Notes under the pieces: model-generated
What the model saw: only the letters and a program-made list of their open reading frames with translations
What the model was told of the DNA's origin: nothing
Databases searched by the model: none
NCBI GenBank assembly: GCA_030015575.1
Contig: CM057344.1
Coordinates: forward strand, 599,734,410 to 599,798,409
From: Agapanthus africanus
Lineage: Eukaryota; Streptophyta; Magnoliopsida; Asparagales; Amaryllidaceae
Length of the DNA stretch: 64,000 nt
Direction: 5' to 3'
Position numbers and translations under genes: made by a program
Part shown: piece after piece, positions 1 through 12,000 of the stretch
How positions within the stretch are numbered: position 1 is the stretch's first letter
How the letters are laid out: each line of letters begins with the position of its first letter

Positions 1-1004
1 CAAGTTAAGATTTGGGGTTGTCTGGCCTATGTCAAAAGCAAAATCCGGACAAGATCGAGGCAAGGTCAGTTCTATAGAACTGGAAGGATTTCCAGCTATA
101 CAAACTACAGCTGATGATTTGACAGAACCAAAGCATTCAATAGTCCCCGACGAACCTCAGCCTCTCCGCCGATCTGGTAGGGTTCCTCATCCGCCTGAGA
201 GATGCTTCGGTTTCTCGATGACAGTGGGAGCGAGGAATGCATCATGAGATGATGACCCAACTAGTTTCGAGCAGGCCATCGAGAGTAGCGACTCTGTAAG
301 AATGGCTGGATGCTTAGCGATCTGGATGGAATCCATGTACACCAATAAAGTATGGACTTTGGTTGCTATATCTGAAGGGTTAAAATCCCCATCAGGAGCA
401 AGTATATCTTGAGAAGATTACTTGGTGTAGATGGAAAAGTTGAGATTTTCGAAGCTAGACTTGTTAACGGTTCTCTTCATCAACCAGGTGTGGATAAAGA
501 TGAAACCTTTTCCAGTGGCTGTGCTTAAGTCCATTCGGATCCTACTTGCCATTGCTATATACCATGACTACGATATCTGGTGGTTGGGTATCATGACTGC
601 TTTTCTAAATATTGATTTAGAAAAGAGCGTCTATAAGAACACAGCCAGATGGCTTCGTAAACAGTGGGAGCAGCAGAAACGTGTGCAAGATGCTTTGTGT
701 GATAAAGCAGGCATCGCGGAGTTGGAACATCTGTTTTGATGTGGCAGTCAAAGAGTTTGACTTCATCGAAATAGTAGATGAACCTTGTACATACAAAAGG
801 GTAGTAGAGAGTAAGGTGGTCATCCTCGTATTGTACGTGGACAATATACTCTTGATAGAAAAAGAGTTTTCTATGCTACGCACGGTCAATCTCCTTTTAT
901 CACAAGGATTCTCCAAATAGGATAAAGGTGATACCTTCTAAAACCTGGGTTTCGGATCTATGAGATAGATCTAAATGAATGTTAGGATTCTCACTAGGTG
1001 TGGT
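1..1004 (+). pseudogene. Copia-1 pol remnant (integrase C-terminus to reverse transcriptase)
   Basis: This is the decayed left half of an old Ty1/copia element. The DNA aligns by eye with the better preserved Copia-2 at about 28730-29860. Shared landmarks are the stretch ending in a serine/proline/arginine-rich segment (HPPERCFGF near 190-225; HPPERYYGF in Copia-2), the RT entry region around 280-450, and the RT motif QASRSWNICFD near 705-740. The RT catalytic YVDD reads YVDN near 835-845. Stops and frameshifts break the frame into pieces, and several segments are missing. The last bases before 1005 (CTCACTAGGTGTGGT) match Copia-2 near 30085-30099, far downstream of the preceding block, so a large internal deletion precedes the Gypsy-1 insertion. 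The 5' end lies outside the window. Confidence 0.8.
1000..1004. repeat. Left target-site duplication of Gypsy-1 (GTGGT)
   Basis: GTGGT directly precedes the 5' LTR, and GTAGT (12216-12220) directly follows the 3' LTR. They differ at one base. Copia-2 has GTGGT at the equivalent place, so GTGGT is probably the original. Confidence 0.65.
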
Positions 1005-1120
1005 TGTAACAACTCCAATTTTGTATACCAAAAATTTGCTTTAAATATAGTGTATACTTGGATTATTGATGTTGCTGGAAACAATTTAAGTATCTAATTC
1101 CTTACAATAATTACAAGAAG

Positions 1121-1190
1121 GAGCTTGTGGCTCATTGGTAATACCTTGCACTGCTGAACCAAGCCACCAGAGTTCGAATCCCATGCCCCA
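1121..1190 (+). other. tRNA-like segment with Pol III A and B boxes inside the LTR
   Basis: TGGCTCATTGG (1128-1138) fits the Pol III A-box pattern. GTTCGAATC (1172-1180) fits the B-box pattern exactly. The spacing is as in tRNA genes or tRNA-derived SINE heads, and a run of six T follows at 1195-1200. I could not fold a convincing cloverleaf, so this is not called a tRNA gene. It is repeated in the 3' LTR at 9172-9241. Confidence 0.5.
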
Positions 1191-1536
1191 CATATTTTTT
1201 ATTATCTTTTTGCTTTAAATTTTTGTGAAGTCAAACGGTCAAACAGCCATAACTCACAATTTATTGCAAATTATAAAAAATAAACTATACCAAAATCTCC
1301 TCCAGACCAAACCCTACCCAACGACACCTGACTCGGCCGAATCGGTCGGCGACTCGGCCGAACGCCGGCCGGACTCGGCCGAGTCGTCAACACGAAAAAG
1401 TTTCGTGTTGACTTGGTCAACCTCCCTGCATGGTTTATTTTTCCAGCACTGTTACCCATTTTTCATTAAATCTCTTTTAAGTCCAAATTTAATGAAATTT
1501 TAATGATTTTTATATTTTTTTTAAATATTTTTTAAT

Positions 1537-1569
1537 CCTAACCCTAACCCTAGCCTAGCCCTATATAAA
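1537..1569 (+). promoter_or_regulatory. Gypsy-1 LTR core promoter: telobox-like run plus TATA box
   Basis: CCTAACCCTAACCCTAG (1537-1553) is followed within 10 bases by TATATAAA (1562-1569). The same arrangement occurs in the 3' LTR, with the TATA box at 9612-9619. Telobox-type AACCCTA motifs are known in plant promoters. That this drives the element is inferred from its position in the LTR. Confidence 0.55.
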
Positions 1570-4166
1570 GACCCCTATCCTCTATCATTTCACCTCACCA
1601 CTCTAAGTCCACTCTCCCAAATTCTCGAGAACTCGATGCAAAGAGCGAGAAGAGAAGCGCTGCCGAAACCGACGACGGATTCCGGCGACCGGATCAGAAC
1701 CTTTGCGACGTTTTCGACGCATCGACAATCACCACCTTCTTTAGCCCCCTTAGCTTGTCCAAACCCGTAAGTCTCATCTCTTCTATCTCTCTTTTCCTTA
1801 ATGTAAAAATACGACTTTTTAGAACCCGACGGAAATCGGACAAACCGATTTCCGATTCGGTTTTTCTATAAATTTTCACTTGTCACCTAATACATAACAC
1901 CTATCTATATTCATGTTGACTATTAATCACCTATAAACCAATTTAAACAAACTTTCTCACATGAAATGATAGCTTCTTTGCAAAACCGTATTCTTTTCAT
2001 AAAAATACCATGAAGTTCATTTTTCTTCGTTTAATTAATTCCCTCACTCCTAAATATATTTATCTTGATCACTAAACTTGTAGAAATCAATTTAAATGAA
2101 TTTTCACACATGAAATGATAACGTTTTCAAATACCGTATTCTTGCGCTTTAATACCTTCAAGTTTAACATATCATGTTTTACCTATAAATTTCATCAAAA
2201 CTTAAAATAAGTCACAAGGTAATGACCTATCTCTACACACACACAAATATAACCCTAATTGATAAATATCAAAACACAGAATACGAAATTACAGGACTCT
2301 TCACTAAAATACCATAATCTTTATAACCTTTATTGAAAGCTTAAAGTTGTAAACATTTCTAAATAAAATCTTTTAATAAAATGAAAGCACGATTGGTCAT
2401 GGACATCGATCGTTTATCTAAACTGTCTTGTGGTGTCTAGGCAAGTGTGTCTAAGGCTAGTGGTTTTTAATTAGGCCCACGACTGTGGTTCCTTCCCACT
2501 TACCTGGCACTTACCTGGCCGCAATTGACGGTGAAGAGGCGATTTGAGGCTTCTAATGACTCATCGTTTAGACCTTAGAAATAGGGTAGTTGGCTTAGGA
2601 AACCCTAATAACTAAAATACGGAAAACTATACTCTTTTGCAAATAAATACCTTATATTTATAAAACCGTTTTCCTAAATGAGAAGTGTTTATAAAATCTA
2701 AGCAAAGTGCCGCTACAATCCACTTTTGGGGAACCTGTTAGGGATAGTATGGTTCATCGTGCACCCGCAGGCTAGTAGTGCGAGATTCAGACCTCCGCAA
2801 GGAGCATTCGGTCTCGAAAGGTTTAAAATACGATATTTAAGGTAAATGAGATTTTTGAAAATAAAATATTCATTTAAAAATTATTCATGTGTTTATAGAT
2901 ATATAATTATCATTTAAACACCTATTTTATCATAAGTTAAAGTTTCCACTTTTCTTCTAAAATTAAAAGATTAAAAGTTACATTAAAATACCATGAATTT
3001 CAGATAAATCAATTAATACTGTTATTAGGATATATTCACTAGAATAACACAAATAAAATTCACATTCATTATAACTATAAAGATGAATATTAAATACTTG
3101 AGGTGTATTTTGAAAACTATACAAAAGTACTTTTTACGTAAAACCCCCTCAAGTTTTACAAATTACAATAAGGCCCCTAATTAATATTGAACTTCAAATT
3201 ATCTTTCTTTTAGTCTGACTCGGGTTAGAGTCTGACTATTTCTGACTCGAATATGATTCAAGTCAATCTATATTCTTTTATATTCCAACACAATTTGAAT
3301 ACATGAATCCCTGAATCCAGTTAACAATATATTCTTTTTGACTGAATCAAACCATGGATATTCATCCATTATCCTAATATTCCATTTACCTGATTATACA
3401 GTTACAACATGTTTACTGATATCATGGTTTTGGTCAATCACCCAACTTACATATTTCAATACAACAATACTGTTAAAACGCAATGGGGTTTAAGGGGTAG
3501 ATTGGTACGGAAGGTGTTAAAGGTGGCACGAGGTGGTCAGATTAAGACACCTAACCTGAGTCCTATTGCTGTTGTACCGTGGCATAACGGTTCCTTGTAC
3601 TTTCCTTTTGCCCTGATCTCTAGCATATAGAGATCCCCCTCGTATACACTGGCATCCTTCTGTACCAAGCTACAAACAACTGCATTAACTCAATATTCTA
3701 TAATATTCAACAATGTAATACTTTAGAAAATAATTTTACACTGTCATTCTAATTCTTCCCTATCTTTGGGACTTACCGAGCAACATGTTCGCTGACGACA
3801 TTCTATTTCTTTCTTCTTTGAATGTCGTCAGGTGCGTTGGACCAAGCTGAGATTGAGCCCACCGGTGAAGATTTGGAGCAGTTCCAAGAAGATCCCGAGC
3901 TTTAGATATTGTACCTTGTTCTTTCCAGTATTTTTCAGTTATTGTTATGCCACTGTTTAGGCATTGCTTTTCATTTCAGATGTATTTTCTTTTCATGCAT
4001 TGTACAAAGAATGTTATTAATAAAAGTTGCTGTTATCTCTATATCTTTCGTCTCTTGTGATTTATTTTATATTGCTTAGCTACGCTTAGCGTGTGTACTT
4101 CTGAGTACATACGTAGCGGGCCTTGTCGCGTCCACTTCGCCGTACACTGGGAAGCGGGGCGTGACA

Positions 4167-4378
4167 GGTTTTGTTGGTGGCCCATGCAGGTCGAAGCTGT
4201 ATGAATTCCTGTCATGCAGTTCTGGTCTGCGTGAACAACCTAAACAATATAACACAAGAACCAGCAACTAAAACATTCTTTACAATTCATGTTCTTTGAA
4301 TCTTGCAAATCTCTATTCTTTGAATCTTATCGTTTCATGTATTTGAATCTGTCCTAACCCAAATTTTTCTTCAAGGTC
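4167..4378 (+). other. Gypsy-1 leader, no recognisable primer binding site
   Basis: In Gypsy-2 and Gypsy-3 the LTR is followed closely by TGGTATCAGA, the complement of the initiator-Met tRNA 3' end. Here the LTR is followed by GGTTTTGTTGGTGGCCCATG instead, with no such motif before the gag ATG at 4379. A deletion or a different primer tRNA could explain this. TTCTTTGAATCTT occurs twice near 4288-4330. Confidence 0.6.
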
Positions 4379-5558
4379 ATGGATTCCCCGAACAACACCA
4401 GCACTAACGTCAACAACACCCCTCCAGCACTACCTCTCACTCCAGTTGTTCCTGCACCACCCACTGAGCAAACGATGCTATTTGAGGCAATCCGCAGTCT
4501 TCTCGAGGGACAGCAACAACTTTTGAACCGTCCTGAGATCGATGCACCGGGAGTAAAGCAATTCAGAGCTTTGCACCCAAAGCAGTTCTCTGGTAAAGGA
4601 AGCCCTCTAGAAGCGGAAGAATGGGCACAGAGCATCGAAGACGATCTGACAGCAGCTCAAGTGCCAGACAACGCTTGGGTCCTTGTAGCAAAACTACAGC
4701 TCACGGATAATGCTCGCAATTGGTGGAAGGCGGAAGAAACCCGTCTGGTACAGCCGATTGAATGGAAGACATTTCGCGAGAAGTTCGACGCGAAATATTT
4801 CCCTGTGACTGCCAGGTTCGCTATGGAGCAGCAGTTTATTCATCTACAGTAAGGATCAATGTGGGAGAAATCGGTAGATGAATACGATGCTGAGTTCACT
4901 ATGTTGAGCCGGTAAGATATGTCATAATGGTTCAATTTTTAAAATATCACATACTACACAGCTAACACAATCTTTAAACAGATTCGCGACATACCTGATA
5001 CCGACGGACGAGATCAGAGCCCGTCGTTTTCAGCAAGGTTTGGACACAGAGATCAAGACTGCTCTAGCCACAGGAAAGTTTTTGACTCATGAGAAAGCCC
5101 TAGAAGCTGCCCGCAGTTATGAGGCAGTGATAAAAGAGAGGGGCAGACCTCAGTCTGCAGGAGTCAAGCGCCCTGCCAATCAGATGGCAGGTGGAGCCAC
5201 GTCCAGACCACCCTTCGTGCCAAGGCGACCCGGAGTACCAACTCATCGTCCTAGCCCAGCCTTTTGCACTTACTGCAAGAGAACTGGACATATGATGAAG
5301 GACTGTCGTCGAGCCAACCGCCTCTGTTTAGTCAGCGGTTCAGCCACTCATGATATTGGATCTTGTCCCCAAAGGCAGAACCCAGTTGCTGCACCCAGGC
5401 CAGCAAATACCTATCAGCAGCGACCAGCTCTTCAGGCACCTGCTACCAGACTTGCACTGCCTGCACCACCTAGGGGACCACAAGCTGCACCACCTCCTTG
5501 ACAGTTCCATCAAGCTCAAAGGAACGTTCCGAGAAATGCTCCTCAGGCCAGAAGGAAT
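4379..5558 (+). pseudogene. Gypsy-1 gag (interrupted, contains an intron)
   Basis: This encodes the capsid/nucleocapsid part of a Tekay-type polyprotein. It starts at ATG 4379 with a proline/threonine-rich N-terminus. The capsid core follows (aspartate/tryptophan-rich, WWKAEETR near 4723-4745). The zinc knuckle has the C-X2-C-X4-H-X4-C pattern (CTYCKRTGHMMKDC near 5266-5307). The frame meets TAA at 4850-4852, then runs into a 70-bp GT-AG intron (4912-4981). Removing the intron joins Arg codon CG|A and restores the frame into the rest of gag. A TGA at 5499-5501 is the second stop, after which the same frame enters protease. Both stops could be C-to-T changes of CAA and CGA. I treat it as a dead copy of an intron-bearing gag. 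Confidence 0.88.
4912..4981 (+). other. Putative spliceosomal intron in Gypsy-1 gag (70 bp)
   Basis: The donor is G|GTAAGA and the acceptor is TTTAAACAG|A. A CTAAC branch-point-like motif lies about 20 bases before the acceptor. The segment is AT-rich compared with flanking exons and has no homologue in the Gypsy-2 gag, whose coding line is continuous here. Excision is phase 2 and restores the frame exactly. Confidence 0.75.
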
Positions 5559-8500
5559 GTGCCGAAGCGCCAGGCTTTCATGATGTCTGTGGAAGAAGCT
5601 GAGGCCACTGGCCAGGTTATTACTGGCACAATCCTAGTAGCTTCACTACCTGCACTTGCACTGTTTGATACTGGAGCATCCCACTGCTTTATGTCGCAAC
5701 GGTTTGTCCGAACCCATGCGATTCCAGTCTCACCGCTTGAATCCAGCTGGAACGTCAGTTCTAGAAATGGTGTTCTAAAGGCAACTATGGGATACAGCAT
5801 GTGTCCAGTCATCGTCTGCAGTCGAGAGTTTTACGCTGACTTCAAGGTACTGGACATACCAAATTTCGATGTGGTTCTAGGAATGGACTGGCTTGGAGCC
5901 TTTTATGCTACCATCGACTGTCGTCAAAGGAGGGTAGTATTTGAGATTCCAGATCATCCGGTCTTCTATTTCAAGAGTGGAGATCGTACACTGGAGCCAA
6001 GTACTTACAAAGCAAAGCCAAGGGAAGCAGTAGTTGCAGTAGCTCAGGCAGAGGAAGAATCAAGACCGGAAGTAGTTCGAGAGTTCGACGATGTATTCCC
6101 TGACGATATATCAGGTTTGCCTCCCGATCGAGCTCTTGAATTCAGTATTGACTTAGTACCAAGAGCACAACCAGTGATCAAAGCACCGTATAGACTAAGT
6201 CCGGAAGGATTGAAGGAAGTTCGAACACAGTTGGACGAATTACTGGCGAAAGGATGGATTCGTCCCAGCACTTCAAGTTGGGGAGCACCTGTACTATTGG
6301 TGAAGAAGAAGGAAGGTTCATACAGAATGTGCATTGACTATAAGGCCTTGAACGAAGTTACTATAAAGAATAAGTATCCACTCCCGCGCATCGATGATTT
6401 ATTCGATCAGCTAAGTGGATCTTGCGTCTTCTCTAAATTAGATCTTCGTTCAGGTTATCATCAAGTGAAGGTCAAGGAAGCTGATATTCACAAAATAGCT
6501 TTCAGAACTCGCTATGGACATTACGAATTTCTAGTAATGCCATTTGGAGTGACCAATGCACCAGCAATCTTCATGAACCATATGAACCAAGTTTTCCGGG
6601 AGTATTTAGACAGGTTCGTTGTCATCTTCATTGACGACATTCTGGTATATTCAAAGAACCGGAAAGAGCATGCGGAGCACTTACGAATTGTCCTGGAAAC
6701 TCTTCGACAACATAAGCTTTATGCCAAATACAGCAAGTGCGAGTTTTGGCTAAAACAAGTTGGTTTCCTTGGACACATCGTATCAGGAGAAGGAATTTCT
6801 GTAGATCCAGCAAAAGTTTCAGCAGTCAGCGAATGGCCTACACCAAAATCAGTGAAGGATGTACGGATTTTCTTGAGCTTAGCTGGATATTACAGAAGAT
6901 TCATTGAAGACTTTTCGAAGATAGCAACAAAGATGAAGAATTTGTGTGGTCAGAAGCATGCGAACAAGCTTTCATAGAACTCAAGTCAAGACTGACATCT
7001 GCACCTATTCTCGTCATACCGGATCAATCTGGAGGATTCGAAGTGCATTGTGATGCATCCGGTAAGGGACTAGGATGTGTTCTACATCAGCACGGTAAGG
7101 TTGTGGCTTATGCTTCAAGACAACTGAAGACCCATGAGCGCAATTATCCGACGCATGATCTGGAGTTAGCAGCCGTCATTTTTGCTCTCAAGATTTGGCG
7201 CCACTACTTACTTGGTGAACGAGTGAACATTTGCACAGATCACAAAAGTCTGAGTATGTGTTTACTCAGAAGGAGTTGAATATGCGGCAGAGAAGATGGT
7301 TAGAACTTATGGCGGACTTTGACATCAATTTGCAATATCATCCAGGAAAGGTGAACGTAGTACCTGATGCTCTCAGTCGCCAACCATTAGCAATGAATCT
7401 CACCGCCCAGTGGAAGCTTCAGCAAGACCTACATCAGATGGAGATTGAACTAGTCATGCCAGGTGATGTTTCAAATTTGATGAATCTACAAGTCCAATCA
7501 ACTATTGTCAATCAGATCAAGGCAGCTCAAGCCAGCGATGCTCAGTTGCAAAAGATCAAAGAACAAGTGGAGAATGGACTCCGAACAGATTTCATCATCC
7601 ATGAAGACGGATCTTTGAGATACGGCAGCAGATTGTGTGTACCAAAGGGTCCTGTTCGGGAAGAGTTAATGAAAGAAGCTCACAGCTCTCCCTATTCAGT
7701 GCATCCTGGAGGTACCAAAATGTATAAGGATCTACGTCAGAATTATTGGTGGCATGGTATGAAGCGTGAAGTAGCCAGAAGTGTCGCAAAATGTTTGGTG
7801 TGTCAGCAGGTAAAAGCTGAACATCACAGGACAGCTGGACTACTTCAACCGTTACCAATTCCTGAATGGAAGTGGCAGCACATCACGATGGACTTTGTAA
7901 CTGCTCTTCCTCGCAGCACAAAGGGTAACGATGCGATTTGGGTCATTGTGGATCGACTCACAAAGTCGGCTCACTTCATCCCATTTCGAGTTGGCCAATC
8001 AACTGAGACACTAGCGAAGAAGTACATGGAGGTAATAATCTAATTTAGATTTAAAAACTCTTCATAATGTACTATCTCTGATACCCATGAACTCATACAG
8101 AAAATTGTAAGACTTCATGGAGTACCGGTCTGCATTGTCTCCGATCGTGACACCAGGTTCCGATCGCAATTTTGGCAGAGTCTGCAAGCAAGCTTGGGAA
8201 CAAGTCTGAACTTCAGCACGGCTTATCATCCACAAACAGATGGTCAGTCGGAACGAACTATTCAGATCTTGGAGGATATGCTCAGAGCATGTATGCTCGA
8301 CTTCAAGGGATCGTGGGAAGATCACCTGCATCTTGTGGAGTTTGCGTACAACAACAGCTACCAAGCAAGTATAGGAATGGCACCTTTTACAGCATTATAT
8401 GGAAGGAAGTGTCGATCGCCATTAAGTTGGGACGACATCGGAGATAGAGAACTTCTTGGACCAGAGATGATAGTAGCGACTGTTGATGTGGTTCGTACTA

Positions 8501-9000
8501 TCAGGGAAAGAATGCGCATAGCCCAAGATAGACAGAAACACTGGGCTGATGCGAAGAGACGACACTTGGAGTTCCAGCCAGGAGATCATGTATTGCTGAA
8601 GATCTCTTCGAACCGCGGAGTGATCAGATTTGGAAGACGGGGGAAGTTGAGTCCAAGATACATTGGACCGTTCGATATACTCGAACGAGTCGGTGAAGTG
8701 GCATATCGTTTAGCGCTTCCACCCTCATTGGAAGGAGTGCATAACGTGTTCCACATATCCCAACTCAGAAAGTATGTGAGTGACCCCAGCCATGTACTTG
8801 ATTATTCCGAGCTCACAATACAGCCTGATTTGTCTTGTGAGCAACAACCTGTGGAGATCCTGGACAGGAAAGTGAAGACACTTCGGAACAAAGAAGTTAA
8901 TTTGGTCCGGGTAATGTGGAGGAACGACACTCCAGGAGAATCCACGTGGGAAAGGGAGGATGAAATGCGTGCAAGATATCCGCACCTTTTTGTAAACTAG
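5559..9000 (+). pseudogene. Gypsy-1 pol: protease, RT, RNase H, integrase with chromodomain (broken)
   Basis: This continues the gag frame. The protease has [10 protein letters not shown] (near 5668-5697). RT spans about 6180-6750, with catalytic FIDDILVYS near 6630-6656. A frameshifting deletion near 6930 lies between RT and RNase H. RNase H follows ([11 protein letters not shown] near 7045-7077; CTDHKSL near 7234-7254), and a 1-base frameshift falls inside the latter motif near 7250. Integrase has HPGG with a CLVCQ zinc-binding region (about 7700-7810) and the DDE core [14 protein letters not shown] and the later SERTIQ. It ends in a chromodomain-like tail before TAG 8998-9000. A 69-bp intron (8032-8100) separates YME from KIVRLHG. 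Without it the frame ends at TAA just inside the intron. Confidence 0.9.
8032..8100 (+). other. Putative spliceosomal intron in Gypsy-1 integrase (69 bp)
   Basis: The donor is GAG|GTAATA and the acceptor is CTCATACAG|AAA. A CTGAT branch-like motif lies about 25 bases upstream of the acceptor. The segment is AT-rich, contains in-frame stops, and interrupts a region that is continuous in Gypsy-2 and Gypsy-3. Removal is phase 0 and joins YME to KIVRLHG, a conserved integrase stretch. Confidence 0.78.
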
Positions 9001-9018
9001 TCCTTAAATAAAAGTTAT

Positions 9019-9055
9019 AAATTTCGAGGACGAAATTTTTTTAAGGAGGGTAGAT
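9019..9055 (+). other. Pre-PPT hairpin and polypurine tract of Gypsy-1
   Basis: AAATTTCG (9019-9026) and CGAAATTT (9031-9038) form an 8-bp perfect stem with loop AGGA. The purine-rich AAGGAGGG follows, then the 3' LTR at 9056. The same layout occurs in Gypsy-3 (39810-39845) and, degenerate, in Gypsy-2 (15199-15218). Confidence 0.75.
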
Positions 9056-12000
9056 TGTAACAACTCCAATTTTGTATACCAAAAATTTGCTTTAAATATA
9101 GTGTATACTTAGAGTATTGATGTTGCTGGAAACAATTTAAGTATCTAATTCCTTACAATAATTACAAGAAGGAGCTTGTGGATCATTGGTAATACCTTGT
9201 ACTGCTGAACCAAGCCACCAGAGTTCGAATCCCATGCCCCACATATTTTTTTATTATCCTTTTGCTTTAAATTTTTGTGAAGTCAAACGGTCAAACAGCC
9301 ATAACTCACAATTTATTGCAAATTATAAAAAATAAACTATACCAAAATCTCCCCCAGACCAAACCCTACCCAACGACACCTGACTCGGCCGAATCGGCAG
9401 GCGCCGCCGGCCGGACTCGGCCGGTCGGCCGAGTCGTCAACACGAAAAAGTTTCGTGTTGACTTGGTCAACCTCCCTGCATGGTTTATTTTTCCAGTACT
9501 GTTACCCATTTTTCATTAAATCTCTTTTAAGTCCAAATTTAATGAAATTTTAATGATTTTTATATTTTTTTTAAATATTTTTTAATCCTATCCCTAACCC
9601 TAGCCTAGCCCTATATAAAGACCCCTATCCTCTACCATTTCACCTCACCACTCTAAGTCCACTCTCCCAAATTCTCGAGAACTCGGTGCAAAGAGCGAGA
9701 AGCGAAGCGCTGCCGAAACCGACGACGGATTCCGGCGACCGGATCAGACCCTTCGCGACGTTTTCGACGCATCGACAATCACCACCTTCTTTAGCCCACT
9801 TAGCTTGTCCAAACCCGTAAGTCTCATCTCTTCTATCTCTCTTTTCCTTAATGTAAAAATACGACTTTTTGGAACCCGACGGAAATCGGACAAATCGATT
9901 TCCGATTCGGTTTTTCTATAAATTTTCACTTGTCACCTAATACATAACACCTACCTATATTCATGTTGACTATTAATCACCCATAAACCAATTTAAACAA
10001 ACTTTCTCACATGAAATGATAGCTTCTTTGCAAAACCGTATTCTTTTCATAAAAATACCATGAAGTTCATTTTTCTTCGTTTAATCAATTCCCTCACTCC
10101 TAAATATGTTTATCTTGATCACTAAACTTGTAGAAATCAATTTAAATGAATTTTCACACATGAAATGATAACGTTTTCAAATACCGTATTCTTGCGCTTT
10201 AATACCTTCAAGTTTAACATATCATGTTTTATCTATAAATTTCATCAAAACTTAAAATAAGTCACAAGGTAATGACCTATCTCTACACACACACAAATAT
10301 AACCCTAATTGATAAATATCAAAACACAGAATACGAAATTACAAGACTCTTCACTAAAATACCATAATCTTTATAACCTTTATTGAAAGCTTAAAGTTGT
10401 AAACATTTCTAAATAAAATCTTTTAATAAAATGAAAGCACGATTGGTCATGGACATCGATCGTTTATCTAAACTGTCTTGTGGTGTCTAGGCAAGTGTGT
10501 CTAAGGCTAGTGGTTTTTAATTAGGCCCACGACTGTGGTTCCTTCCCACTTACCTGGCACTTACCTGGCCGCAATTGACGGTGAAGAGGCGATTTGAGGC
10601 TTCTAATGACTCATCGTTTAGACCTTAGAAATAGGGTAGTTGGCTTAGGAAACCCTAATAACTAAAATACGGAAAACTATACTCTTTTGCAAATAAATAC
10701 CTTATATTTATAAAACCGTTTTCCTAAATGAGAAGTGTTTATAAAACCTAAGCAAAGTGCCGCTACAACCCACTTTTGGGGAACCTGTTAGGGATAGTAC
10801 GGTTCATCGTGCACCCGCAGGCTAGTAGTGCGAGATTCAGACCTCCGCAAGGAGCATTCGGTCTCGAAAGGTTTAAAATACGATATTTAAGGTAAATGAG
10901 ATTTTTGAAAATAAAATATTCATTTAAAAATTATTCATGTGTTTATAGATATATAATTATCATTTAAACACCTATTTTATCATAAGTTAAAGTTCCACTT
11001 TTTTTCTAAAATTAAAAGATTAAAAGTTACATTAAAATACCATGAATTTCAGATAAATCAATTAATACTGTTATTAGGATATATTCACTAGAATAACACA
11101 AATAAAATTCACATTCATTATAACTATAAAAAGGAATATTAAATACTTGAGGTGTATTTTGAAAACTATACAAAAGTACTTTTTACGTAAAACCCCCTCA
11201 AGTTTTACAAATTACAATAAGGCCTCTAATTAATATTGAACTTCAAATTATCTTTCTTTTAGTCTGACTCGGGTTAGAGTCTGACTATTTCTGACTCGAA
11301 TATGATTCAAGTCAATCTATATTCTTTTATATTCCAACACAATTTGAATACATGAATCCCTGAATCCAGTTAACAATATATTCTTTTTGACTGAATCAAA
11401 CCATGGATATTCATCCATTATCCTGATATTCCATTTACCTGATTATACAGTTACAACATGTTTACTGATATCATGGTTTTGGTCAGTCACCCAACTTACA
11501 TATTCCAATACAACAATACTGTTAAAACGCAACGGGGTTTAAGGGGTAGATTGGTACGGAAGGTGTTAAAGGTGGCACGAGGTGGTCAGATTAAGACACC
11601 TAACCTGAATCCTATTGCTGTTGTACCGTGGCATAACGGTTCCTTGTACTTTCCTTTTGCCCTGATCTCTAGCATATAGAGATCCCCCTCGTATACACTG
11701 GCATCCTTCTGTACCAAGCTACAAACAACAGCGTTAACTCAATATTCCATAATATTCAACAATGTAATACTTTAGAAAATAATTTTACACCGTCATTCTA
11801 ATTCTTCCCTATCTTTGGGACTTACCGAGTGACCTGTTCGCTGACGACATTCTATTTCTTTCTTCTTTGAATATCGTCAGGTGCGTTGGACCAAGCTGAG
11901 ATTGAGCCCACCGGTGAAGATTTGGAGCAGTTCCAAGAAGATCCCGAGCTTTAGATATTGTACCTTGTTCTTTCCAGTATTTTTCATTTATTGTTATGCC

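Larger units (their letters stand above)
1005..4166 (+). repeat. Gypsy-1 5' LTR (3.16 kb)
   Basis: The LTR starts TGTAACAACTCC and ends GGGGCGTGACA, and matches 9056-12215 nearly base for base. It holds a tRNA-like segment (1121-1190), a cluster of CGGCCG palindromes (about 1330-1385), a telomere-like CCTAACCCTAACCC run directly upstream of a TATA box (1537-1569), and about 2.5 kb of AT-rich sequence with no coding potential. I see no gene in it. Confidence 0.93.

Noticed and set aside
1121-1190. Functional tRNA gene
   Set aside because: Box motifs fit, but acceptor and T stems do not pair well and no clear anticodon arm can be drawn.
1541-1555. Interstitial telomere
   Set aside because: Only two to three units, repeated in both LTRs as part of the promoter region.
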